The notes beneath the pieces were generated by a model. It saw nothing but the letters and a program-made list of their open reading frames with translations, did no database searches and was not told where the DNA came from. The translations under genes were made by a program, and so were the position numbers. From Paenibacillus rigui (lineage in GTDB: Bacteria > Bacillota > Bacilli > Paenibacillales > NBRC-103111): 64,000 nt of DNA. The stretch covers positions 1 to 64,000 of the forward strand of contig NZ_NMQW01000025.1 of the NCBI RefSeq assembly GCF_002234615.1, read 5' to 3'. Positions 1 through 8,545 of the stretch are shown in pieces (position 1 is the stretch's first letter; each line of letters opens with the position of its first letter).

Positions 1-90
1 GTATTAGTTTTGGGAGGAGTCCCGGAAAAAGGAGATGTGATTCTATTAAAGCCGGATACTGAAATGCCTAATGGTACTCCTATTGCGTAA
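1..90 (+). CDS. C-terminal end of an unidentified protein (partial)
   Basis: An open frame enters from the left edge and ends in TAA at 88-90, giving 29 residues ending in MPNGTPIA. It is followed 30 bases later by a strong hairpin at 121-142, as expected for the last gene of a transcript. The piece is too short to name a family. Confidence 0.5.
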   Translation, partial: VLVLGGVPEKGDVILLKPDTEMPNGTPIA

Positions 91-120
91 AAATAAGGAT
101 CTACGGCGATGCTTTTGTAA

Positions 121-142
121 GTCTCCAGTAATAGCTGGAGAC
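121..142 (+). terminator. Hairpin after the partial gene
   Basis: Perfect 8-bp stem GTCTCCAG/CTGGAGAC with a 6-base loop, 30 bases after the stop codon. The T-run after it is weak, so termination may be only partly intrinsic. Confidence 0.55.
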
Positions 143-245
143 TTATTGGTATATACAGCTCCGCCCTGGACAGCTCATTTTATCCCCTCAATCTTTCGCT
201 TTTTAAATCATACCTGTCCCTCTAAAAAGAAATTTTCCTTCCCTC

Positions 246-276
246 TTGCACATTACGTAACGTCATGTTTTATACT
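246..276 (+). promoter_or_regulatory. MerR-type promoter with 19-bp spacer
   Basis: TTGCAC (246-251) and TATACT (271-276) are separated by exactly 19 bp, the long spacer typical of promoters activated by MerR-family DNA distortion. The spacer holds the palindrome TTACGTAA (253-260). The MerR gene starts 44 bases downstream, so autoregulation is likely (inference). Confidence 0.65.
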
Positions 277-319
277 AAAGACACCGGTAAACAGCTAGCG
301 TCAAAGAAAGGAGTGGGTT

Positions 320-799
320 ATGCAGCAGCATTGGAAAGTGGGGGACCTTGCCAAATGGACCGGACTTACCGTCCGCACCCTGCGCTTCTACGATCAGATC
401 GGCTTATTCTCACCGTCAGCGCATACCGAGACCGGCCATCGGTTGTATAATGAAGCCGACATCAAACGGCTGCATCAAATCTTGTCTCTCAAAGATTTAG
501 GCCTATCGCTTGAAGAAATTCAATCAGTGCTTAAAGGGCATAACTATACCCCGTCTGATCTCGTGAATATTCAGATTGAACGAGTCCGGGAAAATATAAA
601 AACCCAACAGAAGCTTCTGGCTGAACTCGAACGCGTGGCAGAGCGAATGAACCGGCAGGATCCTCTTTCAACGGATGCATTTATTTCATTACTGGAATCG
701 ATGAAGCAAAGTCACGAAAAGTATATTATTGAACACCGGTTGAACTGGGAGCGCCGCTTTGATCTGCTTGGGGGTTTTCTAAACGATCAGTTGACATGA
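320..799 (+). CDS. MerR family transcriptional regulator
   Basis: This 159-residue protein has a MerR winged helix-turn-helix at residues 6-75 (KVGDLAKWTGLTVRTLRFYD, then GHRLYNEADIKRL) followed by a long helical dimerisation/effector region. There is no cysteine cluster, so metal sensing is unlikely; the C-terminal half resembles the hydrophobic-ligand branch of the family, but the ligand cannot be read. The start has a good AAAGGAG site just upstream. The gene is preceded by a 19-bp-spacer promoter and its stop codon almost abuts the ribosome binding site of the SRPBCC gene, so the two probably form one operon controlled by this regulator. Confidence 0.85.
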   Translation: MQQHWKVGDLAKWTGLTVRTLRFYDQIGLFSPSAHTETGHRLYNEADIKRLHQILSLKDLGLSLEEIQSVLKGHNYTPSDLVNIQIERVRENIKTQQKLLAELERVAERMNRQDPLSTDAFISLLESMKQSHEKYIIEHRLNWERRFDLLGGFLNDQLT

Positions 800-819
800 G
801 CTATGGGGAGGATAAATTT

Positions 820-1692
820 ATGAAACAGCGATTTACGACGCACGCTACATTCCAAATTGAGCGTACATACCTTGCAACTCCGGAACGTGTGTTTGCGGCA
901 TGGTCGGAGCCGAGCGCCAAGGCGCGTTGGTTCCAGCCTGCCGAGGTATTCGACTTTCGCGTCGGCGGACGAGAAATGAGCCAAGGAGGTCCCCCGGGCG
1001 GACCTGTCTATACATTCGAGGCTTATTACCAGGAAATCGTGCCCAATGAACGTCTGGTATACACCTATAGTCTGGACCAAGGAGAAAGCCGGATGTCTGT
1101 ATCCATCTCAACCATTGAAATCATGCCGACCCGCGATGGTGTCAAACTGACATATACGGAGCAGGGGACGTTTTTCGACGGCCATGATACGCCCGAGCAG
1201 CGCGAGCAGGGAACGAAGGAAATGCTGGATCTTCTCGGAAAATCTCTTGGGGAAAGCAATGCAGATGCTTTCGAGCTCGTATCGCGCCGGAAGCTCAATG
1301 CTCCCCGGGATTTGGTATACAGGGCTTGGACAGAGCCGGAGCTGCTCGCCCAGTGGTGGGGACCTAACGGCTTCACGAATACGTTCCACGCGTTCGATTT
1401 GAGACCTGGAGGCGTCTGGGAATATACGATGCATAGTCCGGATGGAGCCGACTTTCCGAACCGCAGCGTGTTTCATGAAATCGGGCCCGAAGGGATTGTG
1501 CTGCGGCACGAATCCAGACCTCACTTTATTCTGACCTCAACCTTCGAGGAGGCGGACGGGGGGACGGAGATTACTTTCCGGCAGACTTTCGAAACAGAGG
1601 AAGAATACAGCAAGCTTAAACCCATTTGCGAAGAAGCGAATGAACAAAATTTGGACAGACTCGGCTCGCTCTTGAGAACGATAGTTCAATAA
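820..1692 (+). CDS. Tandem SRPBCC (AHSA1-like) domain protein
   Basis: About 290 residues holding two START/Bet v1-like SRPBCC domains of the activator-of-Hsp90 type: residues 1-145 (ERTYLATPERVFAAWSEPS..) and 150-290 (SRRKLNAPRDLVYRAWTEPE, LAQWWGP). Each carries the usual W-P pattern after the first helix. Such proteins bind hydrophobic ligands in a helix-grip cavity; the biochemical role of stand-alone bacterial members is mostly unknown. The ATG at 820 is chosen because GGGGAGG lies 9 bases upstream; an in-frame ATG at 796 overlaps the MerR stop and has no site of its own. A strong terminator follows. Co-transcription with MerR suggests response to a small hydrophobic molecule (inference). 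Confidence 0.8.
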   Translation: MKQRFTTHATFQIERTYLATPERVFAAWSEPSAKARWFQPAEVFDFRVGGREMSQGGPPGGPVYTFEAYYQEIVPNERLVYTYSLDQGESRMSVSISTIEIMPTRDGVKLTYTEQGTFFDGHDTPEQREQGTKEMLDLLGKSLGESNADAFELVSRRKLNAPRDLVYRAWTEPELLAQWWGPNGFTNTFHAFDLRPGGVWEYTMHSPDGADFPNRSVFHEIGPEGIVLRHESRPHFILTSTFEEADGGTEITFRQTFETEEEYSKLKPICEEANEQNLDRLGSLLRTIVQ

Positions 1693-1699
1693 AAACAGT

Positions 1700-1729
1700 A
1701 AAAAGGATCCGCCGCGGCGGATCCTTTTT
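1700..1729. terminator. Bidirectional terminator after the SRPBCC gene
   Basis: A 14-bp inverted repeat AAAAAGGATCCGCC/GGCGGATCCTTTTT with a 2-base centre begins 7 bases after the stop. A-tract and T-tract on the two sides allow it to serve both the SRPBCC gene and the convergent DoxX gene. Confidence 0.85.
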
Positions 1730-1829
1730 GGATAGAGGAAGTAGCAGTTTCTCCTCCTTCGTCTACCTTGTTCAACGCATGCCGGCTTGCAAGACGGCGA
1801 TGCCGTTTATCCTCATTGTTGTTTGCTAG

Positions 1830-2384
1830 TTAAACATGTGCCGCCTTATGAGCTGTACCCGTTCCTGCTGTGCGGTTCGTGTCGTCATGTTTATGGGTGA
1901 ACCGTGCGAATTGTTTGTGCAGGTACGGCATCAGGTAGTAGTCCAAACCGAATCGGCCGGTGTTTGCGCCTGCCATGAACAGGATCCCACCGATAAGAAC
2001 GAACCAAGGATTCGTGCTTACGGTACCTGCGAACATGAACATGAAGTTCATGAGAAGACCGAAGAAGGCTGCTGCGGTAGTCAACACACCAAGAATTAAA
2101 CCAAGACCAACCAAGAATTCGCCGAGTGGAATCATGAAGTTAATTATTTTAACATTCGGCAGAGCAAAGTGTTGTATGAATGCGGTGAAGGTCGGATAAA
2201 CAAGCTCATTGGTTGCTTTGTCGATGATCGGCTTCGTGACTGCGTTATTTAGGAAGCCTTCTGCAGTGAATCCGCCGGTTAGCTTTTGCCATCCGTGAGT
2301 AAGCCATTCATATCCGAAATACAATCTGACGAAAAGCAGGATGCCTGCTGCATATTTATTTTCTCTGAGCCATGTTCCTAACAT
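1830..2384 (-). CDS. DoxX family membrane protein
   Basis: This 184-residue protein has four hydrophobic segments and the DoxX/SURF4-like signature near the N-terminus (FVRLYFGYEWLTHGWQKLTG) and later (PLGEFLVGLGLILG, GGILFMAGANTGRFGLD). The C-terminal tail is polar and histidine-rich. DoxX proteins are small integral membrane proteins, in some bacteria linked to thiol stress or quinone-linked oxidation; the exact role is unknown here. The inner ATG is preferred because AGGAG lies 9 bases before it, while the upstream in-frame ATG touches the ribosome binding site. It is transcribed alone and divergently from the Hcp-like gene. Confidence 0.85.
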   Translation of the reverse strand: MLGTWLRENKYAAGILLFVRLYFGYEWLTHGWQKLTGGFTAEGFLNNAVTKPIIDKATNELVYPTFTAFIQHFALPNVKIINFMIPLGEFLVGLGLILGVLTTAAAFFGLLMNFMFMFAGTVSTNPWFVLIGGILFMAGANTGRFGLDYYLMPYLHKQFARFTHKHDDTNRTAGTGTAHKAAHV

Positions 2385-2621
2385 GATAATCATCTCCTGA
2401 AATTATATTGGTGAAAACTTTCACATAGTGTGTTAAAAAATTACGGTTTATTTGGTTCAGCTAAGAGCGGGATCGTTTTTGTGTTTTCATAGGATATCTT
2501 CCTTTCGTCTTACAATGTTTGCTTCCTTTCTACACCCTTAATGTACCATGTACGAAAGCATTGGTATGTGATTAAAATCACAAGGTGTAAAAATATTGTT
2601 GGCCAGGGGTTATTTTTTAAA

Positions 2622-2636
2622 CCAGTTTTAAACTGG
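2622..2636. promoter_or_regulatory. Dyad in the 330-bp divergent region 2385-2713
   Basis: A perfect 7-bp dyad CCAGTTT-T-AAACTGG sits 78 bases before the Hcp-like gene in an AT-rich stretch. It could be an operator or part of the promoter of the 2714-7255 operon. I see no gene in the rest of 2385-2713. Confidence 0.4.
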
Positions 2637-2713
2637 GTTGATTATATTTTAACAGCATTTCTATGTAGAAATATCTATAAAAGCTTCTATCTACGAATCT
2701 GGGAGAGTGTGAA

Positions 2714-3286
2714 ATGATGAAAAGAGGGAAATTATTCATTGCAATTGTTTTACTGATCATTTGTATGGGAGGTGTAAGGTCGGGGGTAACTGCGGCGCCT
2801 GTGGAGAGAAGCTCTCATGTTTTGCTGCAAATTCCGAACATTCAGGGGGAATCTACCGTGGCCGGTTATACCAGCTGGATTGAATTGTCGGAAGCGGAGT
2901 TTTCCAGCCAAATACCTTTGGTTATTCAGGGTGGATCCAGAGCAGCGGTAAGCTTCCCAAAGGAAGACGATATTTCGATCACCAGACAGGTGGACACCGC
3001 CAGCGGTGCGATTTTTAGAAAACATCTGATGTCCATAAATGCTGGAAGCTCCTCGAATCCATATCAAGATTGGGTCATCGTATTTCTGAATGATAGTGGA
3101 GTCCCTTATCTGAAATATACCTTAAAGGAGCCTATCATCAATAGTTACAAAATAAACAATAAGGCGCGCTTCGCCCCTGAGGAAACCTTCTCCATTAATT
3201 ATACAGGGATTACTGCTACAACATGGGACAGTCGCGGTATACCGTCATCCATCAGTTATGATATAGCTGCCCAAAAGATTTATTAA
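2714..3286 (+). CDS. Secreted Hcp-like (DUF796 family) protein
   Basis: A 190-residue protein with a clear signal peptide (KRGK, hydrophobic stretch, likely cleavage after VTA near residue 28). The mature part follows the pattern of the Hcp/TssD tube-protein family: QGESTVAGYTSWIEL near residue 40, DISITRQVDTASGAIF near 85, a central strand region, YTLKEPIINSYKI near 138 and PEETFSINYTGITATTW near 158. Hcp is known from type VI secretion, absent from Firmicutes; signal-peptide-bearing Hcp-like proteins are a separate, uncharacterised branch. It lies 12 bases upstream of the SLH-anchored propeller protein, so the two are very likely one operon and both cell-surface. The assignment is by motif pattern; a fold comparison was not possible. 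Confidence 0.6.
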   Translation: MMKRGKLFIAIVLLIICMGGVRSGVTAAPVERSSHVLLQIPNIQGESTVAGYTSWIELSEAEFSSQIPLVIQGGSRAAVSFPKEDDISITRQVDTASGAIFRKHLMSINAGSSSNPYQDWVIVFLNDSGVPYLKYTLKEPIINSYKINNKARFAPEETFSINYTGITATTWDSRGIPSSISYDIAAQKIY

Positions 3287-3298
3287 GCAGGAATCTCG

Positions 3299-6200
3299 AT
3301 GATAAAGAAGATAACCCATATCGCCATTCTCTTTCTTTGTATTTTGATTCTTATGCCTTTAATCACAAAAGTCAATGCCTCCGCAAGCGATTGGGGAGCG
3401 CCGGGAAACCAGCCGGGCGATTTCTATCATCCTATGGGACTGGATGTCGATGTTCAGAGTAACGTCTATGTGGCGGATACGCAAAATCACCGCATTCAAA
3501 TATTTGATGCCAATGGAAGCTTACAGAGCACATGGGGAACAGAAGGGATCGGTGCAGGGGAGCTTTCTTCACCGGCAGATCTTGCGCTTAGTGTAACCGG
3601 GTATGTCTATATAGCAGATACGGGTAACGATCGCATTCAGGTGTTTCATGCCGACGGTACCTTTGTTGAAAGCTTGGGGGGGAACGGCTCGGGCGAGGGG
3701 GAGTTTTTACATCCGTCTTCCATTGCTGTAGATGATTCGACAGGGAAGCTGTATGTTGCCGATTCCGGGAATGATCGGATTCAAATTCTCGGTGCCGGTG
3801 GTTTTGAACGCAGCTGGGGGAGCCGTGGCTTCGGGCCTGGAGAACTCCTGAATCCGAGCGGTATAGCTTTAGCTCCGGATGGTACGGTGTATGTGGCGGA
3901 TACCGGCAATCATCGTGTGCAGCAATTTACAGCTGATGGTGTATTCCTCCGAAGCTGGGGACGTGCGGGAATGGGAACGGTGGAATTCGCATCCCCTGCC
4001 GGTATTGCAGCGGATCCTTACGGTCACGTCTATGTTGCCGACACCGGCAATCACCGTGTGCAGCAGTTCAGTGCCCAAGGGGATTTCCTTCAATCCTGGG
4101 GCGAGGCAGGGGCCGATAAATCGTTCGGCGCCCCTTCAGGCGTGGCAGCAGTATCGGACGGGCTAGTGTATGTGACGGATACGAGCCTGCACCGGATTCA
4201 AACACTACGCATCGATTACCCTCCTGAAGCTAGCGGGGTGAGGGTAAGCGGTTCCCCGACAGTCGGACAAGCCGTGTATGGCGAATATCAGTTCAATGAT
4301 CAGGATGGGGATTTGGAAGGCCGCTCCGCTTATCGTTGGTACCGGTCAACGGATGCTGCAGGCAGTGGCGCCGCAGCGATTGCAGGAGCTATGGGGACAA
4401 CGTACACTTTGCAGCCGGAAGACGAAGGGTTGTATATTGCCTTTGAGGTCACACCGGTGTCTGATCGCGGGGCCATGCAGGGGAAGGCAGCAAGAAGCTC
4501 TTTCATCATTGGTCCGGTAACTCAAGCCGCTAACCAGTCTCCGATTCGAGGCTATGAGCTTGCGGACCAGACCATGATGGCGAATGACCCAACGCTTTCT
4601 ATAGATGTGCATGATTGGTTTACCGACCCGGATAGCGATACGTTAACTTGGTCGGTTCAGGTCGATTCTCCTGAAGTGGCGGATGTTGGTTTGGATGGAA
4701 CGACATTGTGGTTAAAACCGAAGACCGGAGGAAGCGCGGTCGTAACGGTTACGGTATCAGACGGAAAAGGCGGTACAGCGGATGACCGCTTTATCGTTAC
4801 AGTTATTCCGGCACCGTCAATCAACAACCCTCCGCAGGATCTTCATTTGTCGCCAACCCCGTTGCTGGAAGGGGCCGGCATCGGCACGATGGCGGGAAGG
4901 CTGCTGGCGTTTGATCCCGAGGGGGACACCTTGTCGTACTTGCTGATAGCAGGCAATGGCGATGACGATAACGGAACCTTCCGGATCGAGGAGGGAAACA
5001 AGCTTGTAACAGCGGAGGCCCTCACGAAGAAAAGCTATTCGATTCGGGTTGGCGTTAGCGACGGCAGGGCATCCGTGGAGCAAGTGTTCACGATCACGGT
5101 AACCCATGTGGATCGTTCGGCTCCGGTCATTGAGCTTCTAGGCGGAGCAACAGTCACGCTGCAGGTTGGGGAAACATTTGTGGACCCTGGCGTCATGGCG
5201 ACAGATGATTCCGATGGGAATCTGACATCCCAAGTCGTTGTCGGTGGCGATCGTGTCGACACAAGTAAGGCAGGGACGTACTTGGTAACCTATAACGTAA
5301 TCGACACAGCCGGAAATGCAGCGAGAGAAGTCACAAGAACGGTCATTGTAGAGGCTGCAGATACGCTGGCAGGACCACACAATTTGACCGCCGCCGATGG
5401 GAACCGTCAGGCTGCTCTGAACTGGGATACGGTAACGGGGGCGACTTATTACAATATTTATATGGCCAACACTCCTGGTCCATTTGTCCAAGGTGCTGTT
5501 GGGACCGCAACGGGCAACACATATACCGTTCCTCATCTGACGAACGGAACGACCTATTACTTCGTCGTTAAAGCAGGGTATCCGGGAGGCCTCAGTGAGG
5601 CATCGAATACAGTAAGCGTAACTCCCGCAACAGTTCCCGCGGCACCGGCGAATGTGACGGCCGTTTCGGGAGACGGGCAAGCCACCATCTCCTTTACGGC
5701 ACCCGCGGACAACGGCGGCAGCGCGATTACAGGGTATGAGGTGACCGATGCTACGGGTGACGTAGCTTGGAGCGGAACGGAAAACCCAATGATAATTGAT
5801 GGGTTGCGCAATGGTGTGAGCTATACATTTACCGTGAGAGCGCAGAATAGAATGGGAAGCAGCGCACCGTCGGCCTTCTCCAACACCGTCATTCCCAGCT
5901 CCCAGTCAAGTGGCGACAAAATAACATTGCAAAGTTTAATGCTCGCCAATGGAACCTTGTTACCAGCCTTCCAATCCTCTATCACGGATTATAAGGTAAC
6001 GGTGGCTAACCTTGTTTATGCAACGACGATCACAGCTTCAGTGTATGACCCCAATTCGAAGCTGACAATCAACGGTCAGGCTGTAATGAGCGGGGCGGGA
6101 TATCCGATAAACCTGAGCGTGGGGGATAATGAAATCGTTCTGGAGGTAACGGCCCCGGATGGAGTCACGAAAGGGATATACACGGTCGATGTTAAGCGTC

Positions 6201-7255
6201 TGCCTAGTGCAAACAGCATGCTGGCTGCTCTAAATGTATCTGAGGGTGATCTTAGCCCGGGCTTCTCAAGCGGCACCTTGCATTACGCAGTTACCGTCCC
6301 GAACGGGGTGAGCCGTACAACTGTAACGTCCCTGGTTTATGATCCGGCAGCAACCCTATGGATGAATGGGATCAAGCTGGAGAGCGGGAAGGCTTCGGCA
6401 CCGATCGAGCTTCAAGCAGGTACAAGCACGGTTACGGTTACGGTCGTTGCCCAAGACGGCGTGACAAAAACGAACTATACGATTACCGTGACTCGATTGG
6501 CACATCACCCCAAAACGGGTACTGCTGGGCCATTGCCATCGCAGACAACGGGGGAAACCGGGCCGGGCGGTACAGCACCCATCCAGACAAGCTCAACAAA
6601 AACGGTAACTTTTGACCCAAGTGATCCCGGATCCGTTATGAACATGAAAAAGACGCTTGAAGAGGCGTTCCAGGCAGCCCGGCTCCGTCCGGCGGCACAA
6701 TTTAATGACGTTGCAAAGCATTGGGCAAACGAAAGCATTAAGCTATTTGCTAAGTTAGGCGTTCTCAACGGCTATAGCGATGGAAGCTTCAAGCCGGATG
6801 GGCTGATTACCCGCGGTGAGTTTTCAACCATAATTGTAAAAATCTTTGCGCTTAACAGGAGTACGGAGACCCCAGTGCAATTTACGGATATGACCAACCA
6901 TTGGGCGAAAGACTCGATTGACATTTTGGCCTCGAATCAAATGATTCATGGCTATGAGGACGGATCCTTTAAACCGGACCGAGCGATGACCCGTGCGGAA
7001 ATGGTTGCATTGATGACCCGCATCATCCATATGAATGCTGTTCGGGAGACGGGCAGCACGAATTTCACGGATATTAACAGCTCCTGGGCCAAAGAACAGA
7101 TTCAAGCTGCAGCCCGAGCGGGAATTGTTGTTGGGGAAAGTCATCAAGAGTTTGCACCGGATAGAAACACGACCCGGGCCGAAGCCATTACAGTCATTCT
7201 CCGATCCTTGGAGATGAACTCAGAAATAGCGGCTTTACTCCAAAGCTTGCAGTAA
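3299..7255 (+). CDS. Large SLH-anchored surface protein with NHL propeller
   Basis: A 1318-residue modular exported protein. Order: signal peptide 1-28; six NHL repeats at about 32-305 (VYVADTGNHRVQQF type), a six-bladed propeller; Ig-like module 307-400; cadherin-like modules 412-507 and 510-602; an Ig-like module of the DUF5011 type 604-685 (VGETFVDPGVMATDDSDGN); two fibronectin type III domains 691-781 and 782-866; two cadherin-like beta-sandwich domains 875-968 and 971-1067; a Thr/Pro/Gly linker; three SLH repeats at 1135, 1194 and 1256 (FTDMTNHWAKDSI type). SLH repeats bind pyruvylated secondary wall polymer, so it is held on the wall with the propeller outward. No catalytic module is seen; adhesion or scaffold roles are plausible. 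It follows the Hcp-like gene closely and ends in a strong terminator. Confidence 0.9.
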   Translation: MIKKITHIAILFLCILILMPLITKVNASASDWGAPGNQPGDFYHPMGLDVDVQSNVYVADTQNHRIQIFDANGSLQSTWGTEGIGAGELSSPADLALSVTGYVYIADTGNDRIQVFHADGTFVESLGGNGSGEGEFLHPSSIAVDDSTGKLYVADSGNDRIQILGAGGFERSWGSRGFGPGELLNPSGIALAPDGTVYVADTGNHRVQQFTADGVFLRSWGRAGMGTVEFASPAGIAADPYGHVYVADTGNHRVQQFSAQGDFLQSWGEAGADKSFGAPSGVAAVSDGLVYVTDTSLHRIQTLRIDYPPEASGVRVSGSPTVGQAVYGEYQFNDQDGDLEGRSAYRWYRSTDAAGSGAAAIAGAMGTTYTLQPEDEGLYIAFEVTPVSDRGAMQGKAARSSFIIGPVTQAANQSPIRGYELADQTMMANDPTLSIDVHDWFTDPDSDTLTWSVQVDSPEVADVGLDGTTLWLKPKTGGSAVVTVTVSDGKGGTADDRFIVTVIPAPSINNPPQDLHLSPTPLLEGAGIGTMAGRLLAFDPEGDTLSYLLIAGNGDDDNGTFRIEEGNKLVTAEALTKKSYSIRVGVSDGRASVEQVFTITVTHVDRSAPVIELLGGATVTLQVGETFVDPGVMATDDSDGNLTSQVVVGGDRVDTSKAGTYLVTYNVIDTAGNAAREVTRTVIVEAADTLAGPHNLTAADGNRQAALNWDTVTGATYYNIYMANTPGPFVQGAVGTATGNTYTVPHLTNGTTYYFVVKAGYPGGLSEASNTVSVTPATVPAAPANVTAVSGDGQATISFTAPADNGGSAITGYEVTDATGDVAWSGTENPMIIDGLRNGVSYTFTVRAQNRMGSSAPSAFSNTVIPSSQSSGDKITLQSLMLANGTLLPAFQSSITDYKVTVANLVYATTITASVYDPNSKLTINGQAVMSGAGYPINLSVGDNEIVLEVTAPDGVTKGIYTVDVKRLPSANSMLAALNVSEGDLSPGFSSGTLHYAVTVPNGVSRTTVTSLVYDPAATLWMNGIKLESGKASAPIELQAGTSTVTVTVVAQDGVTKTNYTITVTRLAHHPKTGTAGPLPSQTTGETGPGGTAPIQTSSTKTVTFDPSDPGSVMNMKKTLEEAFQAARLRPAAQFNDVAKHWANESIKLFAKLGVLNGYSDGSFKPDGLITRGEFSTIIVKIFALNRSTETPVQFTDMTNHWAKDSIDILASNQMIHGYEDGSFKPDRAMTRAEMVALMTRIIHMNAVRETGSTNFTDINSSWAKEQIQAAARAGIVVGESHQEFAPDRNTTRAEAITVILRSLEMNSEIAALLQSLQ

Positions 7256-7260
7256 GGCAG

Positions 7261-7293
7261 AAACAGTCCAAACTTTCCCGGTTTGGACTGTTT
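7261..7293 (+). terminator. Terminator of the Hcp-like/SLH operon
   Basis: 13-bp inverted repeat AAACAGTCCAAAC/GTTTGGACTGTTT with a 7-base loop and a T-rich end, 6 bases after the SLH-protein stop codon. Confidence 0.85.
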
Positions 7294-7535
7294 TGCGCTG
7301 CATCGTTTGATAACAATCATGGTGTGGGTTGACCGCCGTCATGCCATGCAACGCCATGCAACACCAGGACCGCACCCGCTGGAGCTTACGGAAGGTACGA
7401 TCGACGATACAAACATGGGGGTACACACCTTGTTGCTGCGAGACAGCTGAATGCGTTAATGGTGGATACAGACCTATTTACATACTCAGCGAAACGCTGT
7501 ATGCTGAAGTTACCATTTCACTATTTGAAAACCAA

Positions 7536-7550
7536 TTTCATTAAATGAAA
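7536..7550. promoter_or_regulatory. Dyad overlapping the leader of the methyltransferase gene
   Basis: Perfect dyad TTTCATT-A-AATGAAA just before the ribosome binding site (GGAGGGG, 7556-7562). A second, weaker TTTCA..TGAAA pair lies at 7516-7530. This could be an operator for an unlinked repressor. The rest of 7294-7535 shows nothing I can support. Confidence 0.35.
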
Positions 7551-7568
7551 CAATTGGAGGGGATAGCG

Positions 7569-8339
7569 ATGGATATTAAAGAGCAGGTCAGGCTGCAGTT
7601 CGGAGCGAATGCGGCCCATTACGCAAACAGCCCTTTGCATGCGCAGGGCGATGACCTCAAGCTGCTGGCGGCCTGGGTGAAGCAGGAGCAGCCGGCCCAT
7701 GCGCTTGATATTGCCACAGGGGGAGGCCATGCCTCGCTCGTATTGGCGGAGCATGCGGGTCAGCTGACGGCGCTTGATATGACGGCGGAGATGCTGAAGC
7801 AGACCGAAGCGCTCTTAAAGGCCCGGGGCTACGATAAGGTGCGCTACGTGCAGGGGGACGCGGAAGCGCTCGGCTTTGCTGCGGAGACGTTCGATCTGGT
7901 GGCGTGCCGGATCGCGGCCCATCATTTTCCGCACCCGGAGGCATTCATACAAGAATCGGCCCGCGTGCTGCAGCCCGGAGGCAGCTTCCTGCTGCTCGAT
8001 AACGTCGCCCCCGAATCAGATCCACTGGACGCCCTATACAACGAGATCGAGAAGAAGCGGGACCCGAGCCATTACCGGGCATGGAAGAAAACGGAGTGGA
8101 TTCGCAGGGTAGAGCTGGCGGGACTGCGGGTGGAGCAGCTCCTTCAATCCCGCAAAACGTTCGTATTTCAAGCCTGGTGCGAACGGATGAACGTGCCTGT
8201 CCTGATCCGGGATGAGCTGGAGGCTTATATATCGGGCTGGCCGCAGGAGCAGCAGGAGCAGCTTGGCGTAACAGTAGAGGACGGCCGTCTGATCAGCTTT
8301 CAGGGCGACTATATGCTGCTTAAAGCGCGTAAGGCTTAG
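7569..8339 (+). CDS. Class I SAM-dependent methyltransferase (UbiE-like)
   Basis: A 256-residue protein with the class I methyltransferase motifs: motif I ALDIATGGGHASL near residue 40, the acidic LTALDMTAEML, QGDAEALGF, FDLVACRIAAHHFPHPEAF, and VLQPGGSFLLLDNVAP. This is the Methyltransf_11/UbiE-like pattern for small-molecule methylation; the acceptor cannot be deduced. The start at 7569 has TTGGAGGGG 7 bases upstream; the in-frame ATG at 7545 lies before the binding site. It appears to be a single-gene transcript between two terminators. Confidence 0.85.
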   Translation: MDIKEQVRLQFGANAAHYANSPLHAQGDDLKLLAAWVKQEQPAHALDIATGGGHASLVLAEHAGQLTALDMTAEMLKQTEALLKARGYDKVRYVQGDAEALGFAAETFDLVACRIAAHHFPHPEAFIQESARVLQPGGSFLLLDNVAPESDPLDALYNEIEKKRDPSHYRAWKKTEWIRRVELAGLRVEQLLQSRKTFVFQAWCERMNVPVLIRDELEAYISGWPQEQQEQLGVTVEDGRLISFQGDYMLLKARKA

Positions 8340-8365
8340 AGGTTATCACATAGAGAGCTCATTTT

Positions 8366-8396
8366 CCCTGGCGGGTATTTTCCCTGCCGGGTTTTT
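8366..8396 (+). terminator. Probable terminator after the methyltransferase
   Basis: An imperfect GC-rich hairpin (GGCGGG..CCCTGCC with one G-T pair) followed by five T residues, about 30 bases after the stop codon. Confidence 0.4.
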
Positions 8397-8545
8397 GCAA
8401 TTGGCTGCAAAACTCCCCTGTTGTTGTAATAAAGAGCAATTCGTTGATTAGACCTCGTGAACCTGCCGATATTACCCTTGCGTTCGTGTATACTGGATAG
8501 AAAATGATCTATTCTGCAACAAAATGGATGATTCGGAGGCTGTTT

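Noticed and set aside
820..1692. A split into two separate SRPBCC genes
   Set aside because: Both domains are in one continuous frame with no internal binding site, so one tandem-domain protein is the simpler reading.
8340..8545. A minus-24/minus-12 sigma54 promoter before the PrpR-type regulator
   Set aside because: No TGGCAC-N5-TTGCW pattern was found here or before the kinase gene; only a TATACT box at 8489-8494 is visible, in line with the eroded AAA domain.
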